Below are positions 45,401 through 56,566 of a stretch of 64,000 nt of DNA, piece by piece. Location: positions 186,001-250,000 of the forward strand of contig CAILBC010000027.1 of NCBI GenBank assembly GCA_903832325.1, given 5' to 3'. The notes under the pieces were generated by a model, which did not search any database, was not told where the DNA came from, and saw nothing but the letters and a program-made list of their open reading frames with translations. Position numbers and translations under genes: made by a program. Within the stretch, counting starts at the first letter, position 1; each line of letters begins with the position of its first letter. The stretch is from an uncultured Sphingomonadales bacterium. Lineage in GTDB: Bacteria > Pseudomonadota > Alphaproteobacteria > Sphingomonadales > Sphingomonadaceae.

Positions 45401-46018
45401 TCAATGCGCCGGCGCGGGGTCCGTTTCGTCCTTGATGTCTTTCAGGATTTGCGCCTGGCGCGCCTGCATCGACTGGATCAGCCGGCCGTAAAACGCCTGG
45501 ACATCGGGATCTTGCAGCAGATCCGAAGCGCGCGCGAAATAGCGCGATCCTGCCGGTGTCTGCGCAAAGGCGAGGATCTGCAAAAGATCGTCACGGGAAA
45601 ACAGGCGAGCATAGCCATGCGCCATCGATTCGGTCATGTCGGGCAGCATCGGGATGATGACATCGCGCATCATCACGCCAAGCCGGGCCATCGAAGCCTT
45701 GGCGCGTTCCGCCGCCCTGGGGTCCTGCGCCGCCAGGCTGCGCATTTGCGCCTGAACCGGGCGCATGATGGCCTCTGTCACTTTGCCCATCATCGCCTCG
45801 GCGCGATCGGGCGGCATGACAACGGCTATGATCTGGCGCGCAATCGCCAGGTTGCCGGGATCGATCAAACTCGCGCCCGGGGTGGCGGAATTTGCCGGAG
45901 CCACGGCCGTGACCGGTGGCGGGGGCGCGGCGGACGGGGCAGTGGCCGCCAGCGCCACACTGCCCGGGATCTGCACAGCGCACCAGACCAACCCGATGGC
46001 CACCGCGATTTTGCGCAT
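45401..46018 (-). CDS. Exported DUF2059 family protein
   Basis: The 205-residue protein has a signal peptide (MRKIAVAIGLVWCAVQIPGS, then VALA, about 1-24), a Pro/Ala-rich linker (about 25-50) and a helical region. The C-terminal part has YARLFSRDDLLQILAFAQTP and AGSRYFAR, the mark of DUF2059. The biochemical role is unknown; the domain is widespread in periplasmic proteins of proteobacteria. ATG 46018 has GGGAAG seven bases upstream; the longer frame from 46090 adds a sequence without signal character. Confidence 0.85.
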   Translation of the reverse strand: MRKIAVAIGLVWCAVQIPGSVALAATAPSAAPPPPVTAVAPANSATPGASLIDPGNLAIARQIIAVVMPPDRAEAMMGKVTEAIMRPVQAQMRSLAAQDPRAAERAKASMARLGVMMRDVIIPMLPDMTESMAHGYARLFSRDDLLQILAFAQTPAGSRYFARASDLLQDPDVQAFYGRLIQSMQARQAQILKDIKDETDPAPAH

Positions 46019-46140
46019 TGTCCGCTTCCCTTTGTGGCGCTGCCCGCACCGGCAACGCACCATGTTGCCACCGGGGCACGGCAAAGGCACGGACTAAATG
46101 ATCCGCACTTTTTCCCAAATCGACGCGGAATTCCCCCCTG

Positions 46141-46173
46141 TCGTCGCCCCGGGCCTGACCAGGGGTCCCGCTG
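46141..46173 (+). repeat. REP-like palindromic repeat, family 2, copy R1
   Basis: TCGTCGCCCCGGGCCTGACC with AGGGGTCCCGCT following is a copy of a short element whose consensus core is CCCCGGG-CTTGA-CCCGGGG. It points towards the GIY-YIG gene from one side and is slightly diverged from the other three copies. Confidence 0.85.
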
Positions 46174-46192
46174 CTTCGGGCGCAAAGGCCGG

Positions 46193-46492
46193 TCAGATGA
46201 GCGCCTCGTAAAGATCAAGCCAATCCGGGTTTGCCCGCTCGATTGCCGCAATCTTCCATTCGCGCCGCCATCGCTTCAGGCGCTTTTCCTGCGCAATGCA
46301 GTCCTCGATCCTTTCGCCATGCTCCGCCCAGACCAAATAGCGCAGACCATAGCGAACGCAGAAATCAGACCCTGTCCCTTGCCGATGCTGGAAAACACGC
46401 TTGGCCAAATCGGCGGTTACGCCAACATACATCGTCCCGCGATAGCGGTCCGCCATGATATATACCCAGCCGCCGGTTTGCCTTGTTTCCAC
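46193..46492 (-). CDS. GIY-YIG domain endonuclease-like protein
   Basis: The 99-residue protein is a stand-alone GIY-YIG domain of the UPF0213/COG2827 type. The two signature strands are GWVYIMADRYRGTMYVGVTADLAKRVFQH at about 8-36, with the catalytic Tyr pair and the Arg. The later EKRLKRWRREWKIAAIERANPDWLDL carries the conserved Lys/Trp segment, and the metal-binding Glu lies in EKRLK. Domains of this type cut DNA in homing endonucleases, UvrC and restriction enzymes; for the small stand-alone form no agreed role is known. The gene is bracketed by inverted copies of a REP-like repeat 19 bp past its stop and 17 bp before its start, which suggests a mobile or repeat-linked unit. Confidence 0.9.
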   Translation of the reverse strand: METRQTGGWVYIMADRYRGTMYVGVTADLAKRVFQHRQGTGSDFCVRYGLRYLVWAEHGERIEDCIAQEKRLKRWRREWKIAAIERANPDWLDLYEALI

Positions 46493-46509
46493 ACACCGAT
46501 CTGAAGAAC

Positions 46510-46541
46510 AGCGGGACCCCGGGTCAAGCCCGGGGCGACGA
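46510..46541 (-). repeat. REP-like palindromic repeat, family 2, copy R2
   Basis: AGCGGGACCCCGGGTCAAGC followed by CCGGGGCGACGA is the reverse orientation of R3 and pairs with R1 across the GIY-YIG gene. Confidence 0.9.
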
Positions 46542-46717
46542 AAAGGAGGGCGCGGCGCGGGGGTTGTCGGGCGTCATTGCTTCGTTTCGCCAGCACCACG
46601 CCAATTATCGCCGCCGCCCGGCAGTGTAGCGGGACCATGCGGAGGATGTCAGGGCTGGCACTTTGTCAGGGCTGGCACGTTGCCCGGTCGCGCAACTTCG
46701 CGGTTTCAACCACCCCA

Positions 46718-46749
46718 TCGTCGCCCCGGGCTTGACCCGGGGTCCCGCT
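46718..46749 (+). repeat. REP-like palindromic repeat, family 2, copy R3
   Basis: TCGTCGCCCCGGGCTTGACC followed by CGGGGTCCCGCT. It forms a doublet with the inverted R4 after a 77-bp spacer. Confidence 0.9.
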
Positions 46750-46826
46750 TTTTCCTGAAGGCGGGGCAGAACGGCAATGGATACCACCAAGTCATACGCC
46801 AGGACTGCTCGAACACCGCAGAACGC

Positions 46827-46858
46827 AGCGGGACCCCGGGTCAAGCCCGGGGCGACGA
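46827..46858 (-). repeat. REP-like palindromic repeat, family 2, copy R4
   Basis: This is identical to R2 over the 32-bp unit and inverted relative to R3, giving a doublet like the REPIN arrangement of enterobacteria and pseudomonads. Confidence 0.9.
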
Positions 46859-46927
46859 AATTCAGGGGGCGGCGTGGGGGTCTGGTTCGTGCTTCAACAG
46901 GGGATTGGGCGCGCGCAGGGCCCATGG

Positions 46928-46960
46928 TAAAACGGCGCCGGAGTGTCCCCCGGCGCCGTT
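46928..46960 (-). terminator. Terminator of rpoD
   Basis: An 11-bp perfect stem (AACGGCGCCGG / CCGGCGCCGTT) with an 8-base loop begins five bases past the rpoD stop and is followed by TTTT on the minus strand. Confidence 0.85.
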
Positions 46961-46965
46961 GTGTT

Positions 46966-48978
<2,013 letters not shown>

Positions 48979-49109
48979 TGAACCCCAATACCGTTCGTTC
49001 GAGCTGCACCATTAAGGTGATCGTGTTCCCGGTTGGATGGACAGGATGCAAACCGCCCCCAGTGGGACCATCACACCCGGCCTATCCCGGTTGCCGGGCG
49101 CCGCTATAA

Positions 49110-51056
49110 TTATAACGCAGCACGAGCACGCCCCATCTGCCCCAACCGCGCACGCAATGCCAGCCTTCGTTGCACAAGGCGTTGCTGTTCGGCGAAACTT
49201 TCTTCGGTCAGTGCGTGCTGGGTCTGGGCATTGGCTTGCGCCAGGGCCCCTTCAACCAGTGGTAATTCTACAATGATTTCAACAGATTCGGCCACTCCAA
49301 CCGGGTCGCCACGGGCGATGAAATCATAGGGCATGCCCGCCAGATCGTCCGGGCCCGGCAAAACCACACCCTTGTCCTGCAATTTGGTGACAAGTTGCGC
49401 AGATTCAAGGGCTGGCGCGCCATCCTGATCCATGCCCGAAGACATGTCCGCAGCCATGTCCGCAGCCATGCCCGAAGCCATACCGTGCACGGGCGAATCG
49501 GCAAATTCCAGCAGCGATTCGATCAATCCCCCGCCGGTCAGGTCGGATTCGCCGATTCGCGTCAGCGCTTCGCCGTGGCGCGCGATCAGCCGCGGATCGG
49601 CAATCAGCCCCATCAGCACCGCCGCCAGCAGCGGGCGCAGCGTCTGGTCGACCTGGCCGACTTTGCGCATCTGGGTGATATATTCGGGCGCCAGCGGCAT
49701 TTCGGGTGGTTGCCAGCGGCCATCGGGCCGGCGTTTGCCGCGTTGCGCCGGGGTGAAGGGCTTGCGCTGCTGCCCCCCGGCTTCCCGCGCCGGATAGGCC
49801 AGTGCGCCAAACCGGTCGAGCAGATCGCGCCGGTACAGCGCGCGGATATCGGGGTGGCCAATCGTTTCGGTGGCCTCGATCAGGCGCTGTTTCAGCCCGG
49901 CCTTGTCCTCTGGCGTGGCCAGCGGCGCAGCATCGCGTTCGCCCTGCCACAGCGTCTCGATCAGCGAAGTGCCCCCCGCCAGCAGCGCCTCCATCGCCGC
50001 GGCGCCCTGGCTTTTCACCACGTCATCGGGGTCCATCCCCTTGGGCAGGGTGACAATCGACAGGCTGTGCCCGGGTTTCAGCAGCGGCAGCGCGCGCATG
50101 ATCGCGCGGCGCGCGGCACGCTGGCCGGCGGCATCGCCATCAAAGCACAGCACCGGGCAGGGCACCACGCGCCACAGCCGCTCGATCTGGTCTTCGGTCA
50201 GGGCCGTGCCCAGCGGCGCCACCGCCTCGGCAATGCCCGCCGCGGCCAGCGCGACCACGTCCATATAGCCTTCGACCACGATCAACCGGCCAGAACTGCG
50301 CGCTGCGGGTGCGGCGCGGTGCAGGTTGTACAGCGTGCGCCCTTTGTCAAACAACGGCGTGTCGGGCGAATTGAGGTATTTGGGCGCATCAGTCTTGTCA
50401 GCGGCAAGAATGCGCCCGCCAAACGCGATCACCCGCCCGCGCGGATCGTGGATCGGCAGCATGAGCCGCCCGCGAAACCGGTCATAGGGATCGCGCCCTT
50501 CCACCGCGATCAGCAACCCGCATTCCACCAGTTGCGCATCGCCAAACGATGCCAGCGCCGATTTCAGCCCGCCGCGCGATTCGGGGGCATAGCCAAACCC
50601 GAACGCGGCAATGATCGCCGGGGGAAAGCCCCGCGTGGCGAGATAGGCCCGCGCGCCTGCGCCGCCATCGCCTGTCAGATTGCGCGCAAAGAAATCCTGC
50701 GCTGCGGCCATCGTGTCATGCAGCGTGCGCGCGGCCTCTGCCGCCTTGGCCGCGCGCGGATCGGGCGCGGGCACGTCCATCCCGGCGAGCGCCGCCAGGT
50801 CCTTCACCGCATCCATGAATGGCAGGCCCTGGTGATCGGTCATCCAGCGGATCGCATCGCCATGCGCGCCGCACCCAAAGCAGTGGTAAAACCCTTTTTC
50901 GTCGTTGATCGTGAAACTGGGCGTCTTTTCGTTGTGGAACGGGCAGCAGGCCTTGAATTCGCGCCCCGCCTTCTGGACGCGCACGCTCCGTCCGATCAGC
51001 GCCGACAGGCTGACCCGGGTGCGCAGTTCGTCCAGCCATTGCGGCGTCAGGCTCAT
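49110..51056 (-). CDS. dnaG: DNA primase
   Basis: DnaG makes RNA primers for the replication fork. The 648-residue protein has the N-terminal zinc ribbon (Cys38, His41, Cys59, Cys62, in CCPFHNEKTPSF and FYHCFGCGAHGD) and a catalytic core with the TOPRIM motif IVVEGYMDVVAL and the second metal segment CFDGDAAGQRA. A C-terminal helicase-binding part follows. About residues 527-542 consist of Met-Ala-Ser-Gly / Met-Ala-Ala-Asp units coded by a 12-bp tandem repeat. The start lies one base past the yqeY stop (TAACATG), so translation is coupled. Confidence 0.97.
   Translation of the reverse strand: MSLTPQWLDELRTRVSLSALIGRSVRVQKAGREFKACCPFHNEKTPSFTINDEKGFYHCFGCGAHGDAIRWMTDHQGLPFMDAVKDLAALAGMDVPAPDPRAAKAAEAARTLHDTMAAAQDFFARNLTGDGGAGARAYLATRGFPPAIIAAFGFGYAPESRGGLKSALASFGDAQLVECGLLIAVEGRDPYDRFRGRLMLPIHDPRGRVIAFGGRILAADKTDAPKYLNSPDTPLFDKGRTLYNLHRAAPAARSSGRLIVVEGYMDVVALAAAGIAEAVAPLGTALTEDQIERLWRVVPCPVLCFDGDAAGQRAARRAIMRALPLLKPGHSLSIVTLPKGMDPDDVVKSQGAAAMEALLAGGTSLIETLWQGERDAAPLATPEDKAGLKQRLIEATETIGHPDIRALYRRDLLDRFGALAYPAREAGGQQRKPFTPAQRGKRRPDGRWQPPEMPLAPEYITQMRKVGQVDQTLRPLLAAVLMGLIADPRLIARHGEALTRIGESDLTGGGLIESLLEFADSPVHGMASGMAADMAADMSSGMDQDGAPALESAQLVTKLQDKGVVLPGPDDLAGMPYDFIARGDPVGVAESVEIIVELPLVEGALAQANAQTQHALTEESFAEQQRLVQRRLALRARLGQMGRARAAL
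49431..49478. repeat. 12-bp in-frame tandem repeat inside dnaG
   Basis: Four 12-bp units (CATGTCCGCAGC twice, CATGCCCGAAGA/C at the ends) encode Met-Ala-Ala-Asp or Met-Ser-Ser-Gly units between the catalytic core and the C-terminal domain. Confidence 0.9.
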
Positions 51057-51057
51057 G

Positions 51058-51510
51058 TTACGCCAGGGCTGCCTTTACCAGCGCGCTGGCTGCGCCCATG
51101 TCCACTTCGGTGCCGTGCTTTGCCTTCAGCGCGGCAATCACGCGGCCCATGTCCTTCATCCCTGCGGCGCCGGTTTCGGCGATGATCGCGCCAATCGCGG
51201 CGCGCACCTGGTCTTCGCTCATCCGCGCGGGCAGGAATTCCTCGATCACGGTCAATTCGGCCGCTTCGATATCGGCCAGTTCCTGCCGTCCGCCCTGTTC
51301 ATACAGCGTAATCGATTCGCGGCGCTGCTTGACCATCTTTTGCAGCACATCGACCACGATCTGGTCATCATCGGGCAGGGTGGTGGCGGTGCGCAATTCG
51401 ATATCGCGGTCCTTCAGCTTGGCCAGGATCAGCCGCACGGCGGCCAGGCGCGGCTTGTCGCCGGCCTTCATCGCGGAAATCTGGGCGGCCTTGATGGTAT
51501 CGCGGATCAT
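51058..51510 (-). CDS. yqeY: GatB/YqeY domain-containing protein
   Basis: The 150-residue protein is a stand-alone YqeY domain, related to the tail of the GatB amidotransferase subunit. Landmarks are IKAAQISAMKAGDKPRLAAVRLILAKLKDRDIELR at the N-terminus, LQKMVKQRRESITLYEQGGRQELADIEAAELTVIEEFLP and GMKDMGRVIAALKAKHGTEVDMG. It may act on tRNA-dependent amidation, but the exact role of the small protein is not settled. It leads the yqeY-dnaG-rpoD unit and is divergent from carA. Confidence 0.94.
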   Translation of the reverse strand: MIRDTIKAAQISAMKAGDKPRLAAVRLILAKLKDRDIELRTATTLPDDDQIVVDVLQKMVKQRRESITLYEQGGRQELADIEAAELTVIEEFLPARMSEDQVRAAIGAIIAETGAAGMKDMGRVIAALKAKHGTEVDMGAASALVKAALA

Positions 51511-51604
51511 TGTCTTCGTCTTTCTGTCGCAGGTTTCGTAGCCGATATGGAACGGCGCCGGGGGTAACCCAGACCCTTAGGATAAGAAATTGCCCGCGGC
51601 TAGG

Positions 51605-51633
51605 TTGACGGTGCGGCATGATGGGCCTAGCGG
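51605..51633 (+). promoter_or_regulatory. Promoter candidate for carAB
   Basis: TTGACG (51605-51610) is followed after 17 bp by TAGCGG (51628-51633), about 50 bp ahead of the carA start codon. It matches the ilvB candidate in spacing and -10 form. Confidence 0.55.
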
Positions 51634-51686
51634 GCAAACCTTAGCGACATCGCCATAAACCCCTGTCCAACGGAGCGCCCCAGACC

Positions 51687-52853
51687 ATGGCCGACCCCGC
51701 AATTTCGCACGCGCCTCAACCGGATGGGGCAACGGGGTGCCTTGTTCTGGCGGATGGCTCGGTGACGTGGGGGCGCGGGTTTGGCGCCGTGGGCCATGCG
51801 GTGGGCGAAGTGTGCTTCAACACCGCGATGACCGGCTATCAGGAAGTGATGACCGATCCCAGCTATGCCGGGCAGATCGTCACGTTCACGTTTCCGCATA
51901 TCGGCAATGTCGGCACCAACAATGAAGACATGGAAAGCCACGGCGTGCCCGGCGCGGTGGGCTGCATCGTGCGCGAGGACGTGACCGAGCCGGCCAATTT
52001 TCGCAGCACCGGCACGTTTCAGCGCTGGCTGGACTTGCAGGGCAAGATCGGCCTGGCCGGCATCGATACCCGCGCGCTGACCCGCCGCATCCGCCTGTCG
52101 GGCGCGCCGAATGCGGTGATCGCGCATGATCCGATGGGCAATTTCGACATTCCCGCGCTGATCGAGCGCGCGCGCAACTGGCCTGGCCTCGAAGGCATGG
52201 ATCTGGCGCGCAAAGTCAGCCGCGAAGCCAACGAAGCCTGGGAAGGGTCGATCTGGCGGCTGCACGAAGGCTTTACCTGGCCCGAAGGCAGCAATCGTCC
52301 GCATGTCGTGGCGATCGATTACGGCGCCAAGGACAACATTTTCCGCAATCTGGTTGCCGCCGGCGCCGATGTGACAGTGGTCCCGGCCGAAACGCCGCTG
52401 GAAACGGTGCTGGCGCTGAAACCGGCGGGCGTGTTCCTGTCGAACGGTCCGGGCGATCCGGCCGCAACCGGCGAATATGCCGTGCCGGTGATCAAGGGCC
52501 TGCTCGATGCCGATGTGCCGGTGTTCGGCATCTGCCTTGGCCACCAGATGCTGGCGCTCGCCGCCGGTGCGCGCACGATCAAGATGCACCAGGGCCACCG
52601 CGGCGCCAACCACCCGGTAAAGCGGATCGCGGATGGCGTGGTGGAAATCACCAGCATGAACCACGGTTTTGCCGTCGATGCCGCCACCCTGCCCGAAGGC
52701 CTGGTGGAAACCCACGTATCGCTGTTTGACGGATCGAACTGCGGCATCGCGTTTACCGACAAACGCGCATTCGGCGTGCAGTACCACCCGGAGGCCAGCC
52801 CCGGCCCGCAGGACAGTTTCTATCTGTTCGAGAAATTTGTGGGGATGCTGTGA
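51687..52853 (+). CDS. carA: Carbamoyl-phosphate synthase small (glutaminase) subunit
   Basis: CarA releases ammonia from glutamine for carbamoyl phosphate synthesis, which feeds arginine and pyrimidines. The 388-residue protein has the N-terminal CPSase domain (GHAVGEVCFNTAMTGYQEVMTDPSYAGQIVTFTFPHIGN) and a C-terminal class I glutamine amidotransferase domain. Its nucleophile Cys lies in VFGICLGHQML, and His and Glu lie in QYHPEASPGP. ATG 51687 follows ACGGAG. carB follows after a 267-bp gap filled with repeats. Confidence 0.97.
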   Translation: MADPAISHAPQPDGATGCLVLADGSVTWGRGFGAVGHAVGEVCFNTAMTGYQEVMTDPSYAGQIVTFTFPHIGNVGTNNEDMESHGVPGAVGCIVREDVTEPANFRSTGTFQRWLDLQGKIGLAGIDTRALTRRIRLSGAPNAVIAHDPMGNFDIPALIERARNWPGLEGMDLARKVSREANEAWEGSIWRLHEGFTWPEGSNRPHVVAIDYGAKDNIFRNLVAAGADVTVVPAETPLETVLALKPAGVFLSNGPGDPAATGEYAVPVIKGLLDADVPVFGICLGHQMLALAAGARTIKMHQGHRGANHPVKRIADGVVEITSMNHGFAVDAATLPEGLVETHVSLFDGSNCGIAFTDKRAFGVQYHPEASPGPQDSFYLFEKFVGML

Positions 52854-52866
52854 CGGTTCAGGCGCT

Positions 52867-52916
52867 CATCCTCCCCGGACCGGGGAGGGGGACCACGCGC
52901 AGCGTGGTGGAGGGGC
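52867..52916 (+). repeat. Interspersed repeat, family 3, left arm
   Basis: This 50-bp element reads CATCCTCCCCGGACCGGGGA, continues GGGGGACCACGC and ends GGTGGAGGGGC. It is matched in inverted orientation at 53034-53083, with differences in the loop and a six-base block in the middle. Confidence 0.9.
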
Positions 52917-52963
52917 ATCGCCCCGGGCCCCGCCTGTTCCCGAAGGAATCCACGCCCCGTTCA

Positions 52964-53032
52964 ATTCGACCAGTTTTTATCCGACCTGTTTTTATCCGGC
53001 CCGCTTTTATCCGGCCCGCTTTTATCCGGCCA
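52964..53032. repeat. 15-bp tandem repeat in the carA-carB gap
   Basis: Four full 15-bp units and a partial fifth (type ATCCGGCCCGCTTTT) lie between the inverted family 3 arms. No gene is needed to explain them; the frame they keep open is short. Confidence 0.85.
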
Positions 53033-53033
53033 G

Positions 53034-53083
53034 GCCCCTCCACCACCCTTCGGGCGGTCCCCCTCCCCGTTTCGGGGAGGATG
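53034..53083 (-). repeat. Interspersed repeat, family 3, right arm
   Basis: Inverted counterpart of 52867-52916. The two 50-bp arms could form a large stem with the tandem repeat in the loop, in the transcript between carA and carB. Confidence 0.9.
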
Positions 53084-53120
53084 CGGGCCCTTCGTCCACT
53101 CTATGGCAGCATAACCCACC

Positions 53121-56100
53121 ATGCCCAAACGCACTGACATCTCCTCGATCCTGATCATCGGCGCCGGGCCGATTGTCATCGGCCAGGCCTGCGAATTCGA
53201 TTATTCGGGGACGCAGGCGGTCAAGGCGTTGAAGGAAGAGGGCTATCGCATTGTCCTCGTCAATTCGAACCCGGCGACGATCATGACCGATCCGGAAATG
53301 GCGGATGCGACGTATGTCGAGCCGATCACGCCCGAAATCGTCGCGAAAATCATCGCCAAGGAACGCCCCGACGCGCTGCTGCCGACAATGGGCGGGCAAA
53401 CTGCGCTGAACACCGCGCTGGCGCTGTTTCGCGACGGCACGCTGGAAAAATATGGCGTGACGATGATCGGTGCCAATGCCGAAGCGATCGACAAGGCCGA
53501 AGACCGCCAGAAATTCCGTGAGGCGATGGACCGCATCGGCCTGCAATCGGCGCGTTCGGGCGTGGCGCATACCGTCGAAGAGGCGCTCGCCGTGCTGGAA
53601 CGCACCGGGCTGCCCTCGATCATCCGCCCCTCGTTCACGCTGGGCGGCACCGGCGGCGGGATCGCGTACAACAAGGATGAATTTGTCCAGATCGTGCGCG
53701 GCGGGCTCGATGCCTCGCCCACGACCGAAGTGCTGATCGAGGAATCGCTGCTCGGCTGGAAAGAGTACGAGATGGAAGTCGTGCGTGATGCACACGACAA
53801 CTGCATCATCGTCTGCTCGATCGAAAACGTCGATCCGATGGGCGTGCACACCGGCGATTCGATCACGGTCGCGCCGGCGTTGACGCTGACTGACAAGGAA
53901 TACCAGATCATGCGCAGCGCCAGCCTGGCGGTGCTGCGTGAAATCGGCGTGGAAACCGGCGGATCGAACGTGCAGTTTGCGGTCAATCCCAGGGATGGCC
54001 GCCTGATCGTCATCGAAATGAACCCGCGCGTGTCGCGATCATCGGCGCTGGCGTCAAAGGCCACCGGGTTTCCGATTGCCAAAGTCGCGGCAAAGCTCGC
54101 CGTGGGTTATACGCTCGATGAAATCACCAACGACATCACCGGCGCCACCCCGGCCAGTTTCGAGCCGACCATCGATTATGTGGTGACCAAGATCCCGCGT
54201 TTTGCCTTTGAAAAGTTCAAGGGGTCCGAACCGCTGCTGTCGACCGCGATGAAATCGGTCGGCGAAGTCATGGCGATTGGTCGCAATTTCAAGGAATCGG
54301 TGCAAAAGGCCCTGCGCGGGCTGGAAACCGGGCTCGACGGGTTCAACGAAGTCGAAGACCTGGAAGGCGCCGGGCGCGACCAGATCAACGCGGCGCTGTC
54401 GCGCGCCACGCCCGACCGCCTGCTGGCAATCGGGCAGGCGTTCCGCGAAGGGTTTTCGGTGGACGATGTCCATGCGGTGACCAAGTACGAACCGTGGTTC
54501 CTGCGCCAGATTGCCGAAATCGTTGCCGAAGAGGCCTCGATCGTCGCGCAGGGCCTGCCGCGCGATGCGGCCGGGCTGCGGCGGATCAAGGGCATGGGCT
54601 TTTCCGATCAGCGGCTGGCGCAGCTTGCCGTGCGGTCGGTGCAACTGGCGGGCGGGGCCGACATGGCGCGCGCCGGGCTGGTGCACGATGTGGTGCAGGC
54701 CATGGCCGGCGCGACGAGCGAGGCCGAAGTGCGCGCGCTGCGCCACAAGCTGGGCGTGCGCCCGGTGTTCAAGCGCATCGACAGCTGCGCCGCCGAATTC
54801 GAGGCGGTTACGCCCTATATGTATTCCACCTATGAAGGTGGCCTGTTTGGCGAGCCCGAAAACGAGGCGCAGCCAACCGCCGCGCGCAAGATCGTGATCC
54901 TGGGCGGCGGGCCGAACCGCATCGGGCAGGGGATCGAATTCGATTATTGCTGCTGCCACGCCTGTTTCGCGCTGGAAGACGCCGGCTTTGAAACGATCAT
55001 GATCAACTGCAACCCGGAAACGGTGTCGACCGATTATGACACCTCGGACCGGCTCTATTTCGAACCGCTGACCGGCGAAGACGTGCTCGAAATCCTCGAT
55101 GTCGAACGCTCGAACGGCACACTGGTGGGCGTGATCGTGCAGTTTGGCGGGCAGACCCCGCTGAAACTGGCGCAGGCGTTGCAGGATGCGGGCATCCCGA
55201 TCCTGGGCACATCGCCCGATTCGATCGATCTGGCCGAAGACCGCGAACGCTTTTCCGATCTGGTGGAACAGCTTGGCCTGTTGCAGCCGGCCAATGGCCT
55301 GGCGCGCAGCCGTGACGAGGCGGTCGCCGTGGCGGCACGCATCGGCTATCCCGTGTTGATCCGCCCCAGCTATGTGCTGGGCGGGCGCGCGATGGAAATT
55401 GTCGACAGCCAGGCGCAGCTTGATGACTATATCGCCACGGCGGTGAAAGTGTCGGGCGACAGCCCGGTGCTGATCGACCAGTATCTGCGCGATGCGATCG
55501 AATGCGATGTCGATGCGCTGGCCGATGGCGACCAGGTGGTCATCGCCGGGGTGCTGCAGCACATCGAAGAGGCCGGCATCCATTCGGGCGACAGCGCCTG
55601 CACCCTGCCGCCCTATAACCTGCCCGACGCGATCATTGCCGAAATGGAGCGCCAGGCGGTGCTGCTGGCCAAAGGGCTGAATGTCTGCGGGCTGATGAAC
55701 ATCCAGTTCGCGGTGAAGGACGGGCTGGTCTATCTGATCGAAGTGAACCCGCGCGCCAGCCGCACCGTGCCCTTTGTGGCCAAGGCAATCGGCCAGCCGG
55801 TGGCCAAATATGCCGCGCGGATCATGGCCGGGGAAAAGCTGGCCGATCTGCCGCCGATCCGCCGCGATGTGGGCTATATGGCGGTGAAAGAGGCGGTGTT
55901 CCCGTTTGCGCGCTTCCCCGGGGTCGATCCGGTGCTGTCGCCCGAAATGAAATCGACCGGCGAAGTGATGGGCATCGATGCCAATTTTCCGATGGCCTTT
56001 GCCAAATCGCAATTGGGTGCGGGTGCCGGGCTGCCGGCTTCGGGCAAATTGTTCGTTTCGGTGAAGGACAGCGACAAGCCGGTGATCGTGCCGGCGGTGC

Positions 56101-56435
56101 GCACGCTGCAACGGCTGGGATTCGCGGTGGTCGCCACCGGTGGCACCGCGCGTTATCTGCAAGAGCAGGGCATCGTGGTCGAACACGTCAACAAAGTTGC
56201 CGAGGGTCGGCCGCATATTGTCGATCACATTATCGATGGCGAAATATCGCTGATTTTCAACACGACAGAGGGCTGGCAAAGCCACAAGGATTCGCAATCG
56301 ATCCGCCGGTCGGCGCTGACCGGCAGGGTGTGCTATTTCACCACCGCGGCGGCCTCGCTGGCCGCGGCAGAAGCAATTGAAGCGCTGCGCAGTGCCGAAC
56401 TTGATGTCAGGTCGCTGCAGGACTATTATCAGTAG
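53121..56435 (+). CDS. carB: Carbamoyl-phosphate synthase large subunit
   Basis: CarB makes carbamoyl phosphate from bicarbonate, ammonia and two ATP. The 1104-residue protein has the usual two ATP-grasp halves. The first starts [21 protein letters not shown] and carries [14 protein letters not shown] and [22 protein letters not shown]. The second starts [20 protein letters not shown] and carries [22 protein letters not shown]. The C-terminal MGS-like allosteric domain (about 960-1104, from [20 protein letters not shown]) binds UMP or ornithine in relatives. greA follows 131 bp later. Confidence 0.98.
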   Translation: MPKRTDISSILIIGAGPIVIGQACEFDYSGTQAVKALKEEGYRIVLVNSNPATIMTDPEMADATYVEPITPEIVAKIIAKERPDALLPTMGGQTALNTALALFRDGTLEKYGVTMIGANAEAIDKAEDRQKFREAMDRIGLQSARSGVAHTVEEALAVLERTGLPSIIRPSFTLGGTGGGIAYNKDEFVQIVRGGLDASPTTEVLIEESLLGWKEYEMEVVRDAHDNCIIVCSIENVDPMGVHTGDSITVAPALTLTDKEYQIMRSASLAVLREIGVETGGSNVQFAVNPRDGRLIVIEMNPRVSRSSALASKATGFPIAKVAAKLAVGYTLDEITNDITGATPASFEPTIDYVVTKIPRFAFEKFKGSEPLLSTAMKSVGEVMAIGRNFKESVQKALRGLETGLDGFNEVEDLEGAGRDQINAALSRATPDRLLAIGQAFREGFSVDDVHAVTKYEPWFLRQIAEIVAEEASIVAQGLPRDAAGLRRIKGMGFSDQRLAQLAVRSVQLAGGADMARAGLVHDVVQAMAGATSEAEVRALRHKLGVRPVFKRIDSCAAEFEAVTPYMYSTYEGGLFGEPENEAQPTAARKIVILGGGPNRIGQGIEFDYCCCHACFALEDAGFETIMINCNPETVSTDYDTSDRLYFEPLTGEDVLEILDVERSNGTLVGVIVQFGGQTPLKLAQALQDAGIPILGTSPDSIDLAEDRERFSDLVEQLGLLQPANGLARSRDEAVAVAARIGYPVLIRPSYVLGGRAMEIVDSQAQLDDYIATAVKVSGDSPVLIDQYLRDAIECDVDALADGDQVVIAGVLQHIEEAGIHSGDSACTLPPYNLPDAIIAEMERQAVLLAKGLNVCGLMNIQFAVKDGLVYLIEVNPRASRTVPFVAKAIGQPVAKYAARIMAGEKLADLPPIRRDVGYMAVKEAVFPFARFPGVDPVLSPEMKSTGEVMGIDANFPMAFAKSQLGAGAGLPASGKLFVSVKDSDKPVIVPAVRTLQRLGFAVVATGGTARYLQEQGIVVEHVNKVAEGRPHIVDHIIDGEISLIFNTTEGWQSHKDSQSIRRSALTGRVCYFTTAAASLAAAEAIEALRSAELDVRSLQDYYQ

Positions 56436-56566
56436 GCTTTCACAGGTTCCCCCTGCACGAGCGGTTGACTTGCCCGGGCCCTGTCAGGACCCGGCGGGGT
56501 GGTATTTTCTCAAGATGGCACCATATCACATGCGGTGCGTCGGTGATCGGATGAAAAGGAATACGG

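Larger units (their letters stand above)
46493..46965. other. Gene-free, repeat-rich stretch between the GIY-YIG gene and rpoD
   Basis: These 473 bp contain three copies of the family 2 repeat (R2, R3, R4) and the rpoD terminator. The spaces between them (46542-46717 and 46750-46826) hold no convincing gene. Confidence 0.7.

Noticed and set aside
46141..46858. Four regularly shaped repeats read as a CRISPR array
   Set aside because: The repeats are in alternating orientation with spacers of unequal length (336, 176 and 77 bp), include a gene, and no cas genes are present.
52850..53137. 95-codon frame across the carA-carB gap
   Set aside because: Its FIRPA repeats come only from the 15-bp tandem DNA repeat and it has no ribosome site or family match.
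53022..53849. Minus-strand frames opposite carB
   Set aside because: CarB motifs run through without a break on the plus strand; the antisense frames lack any domain pattern.
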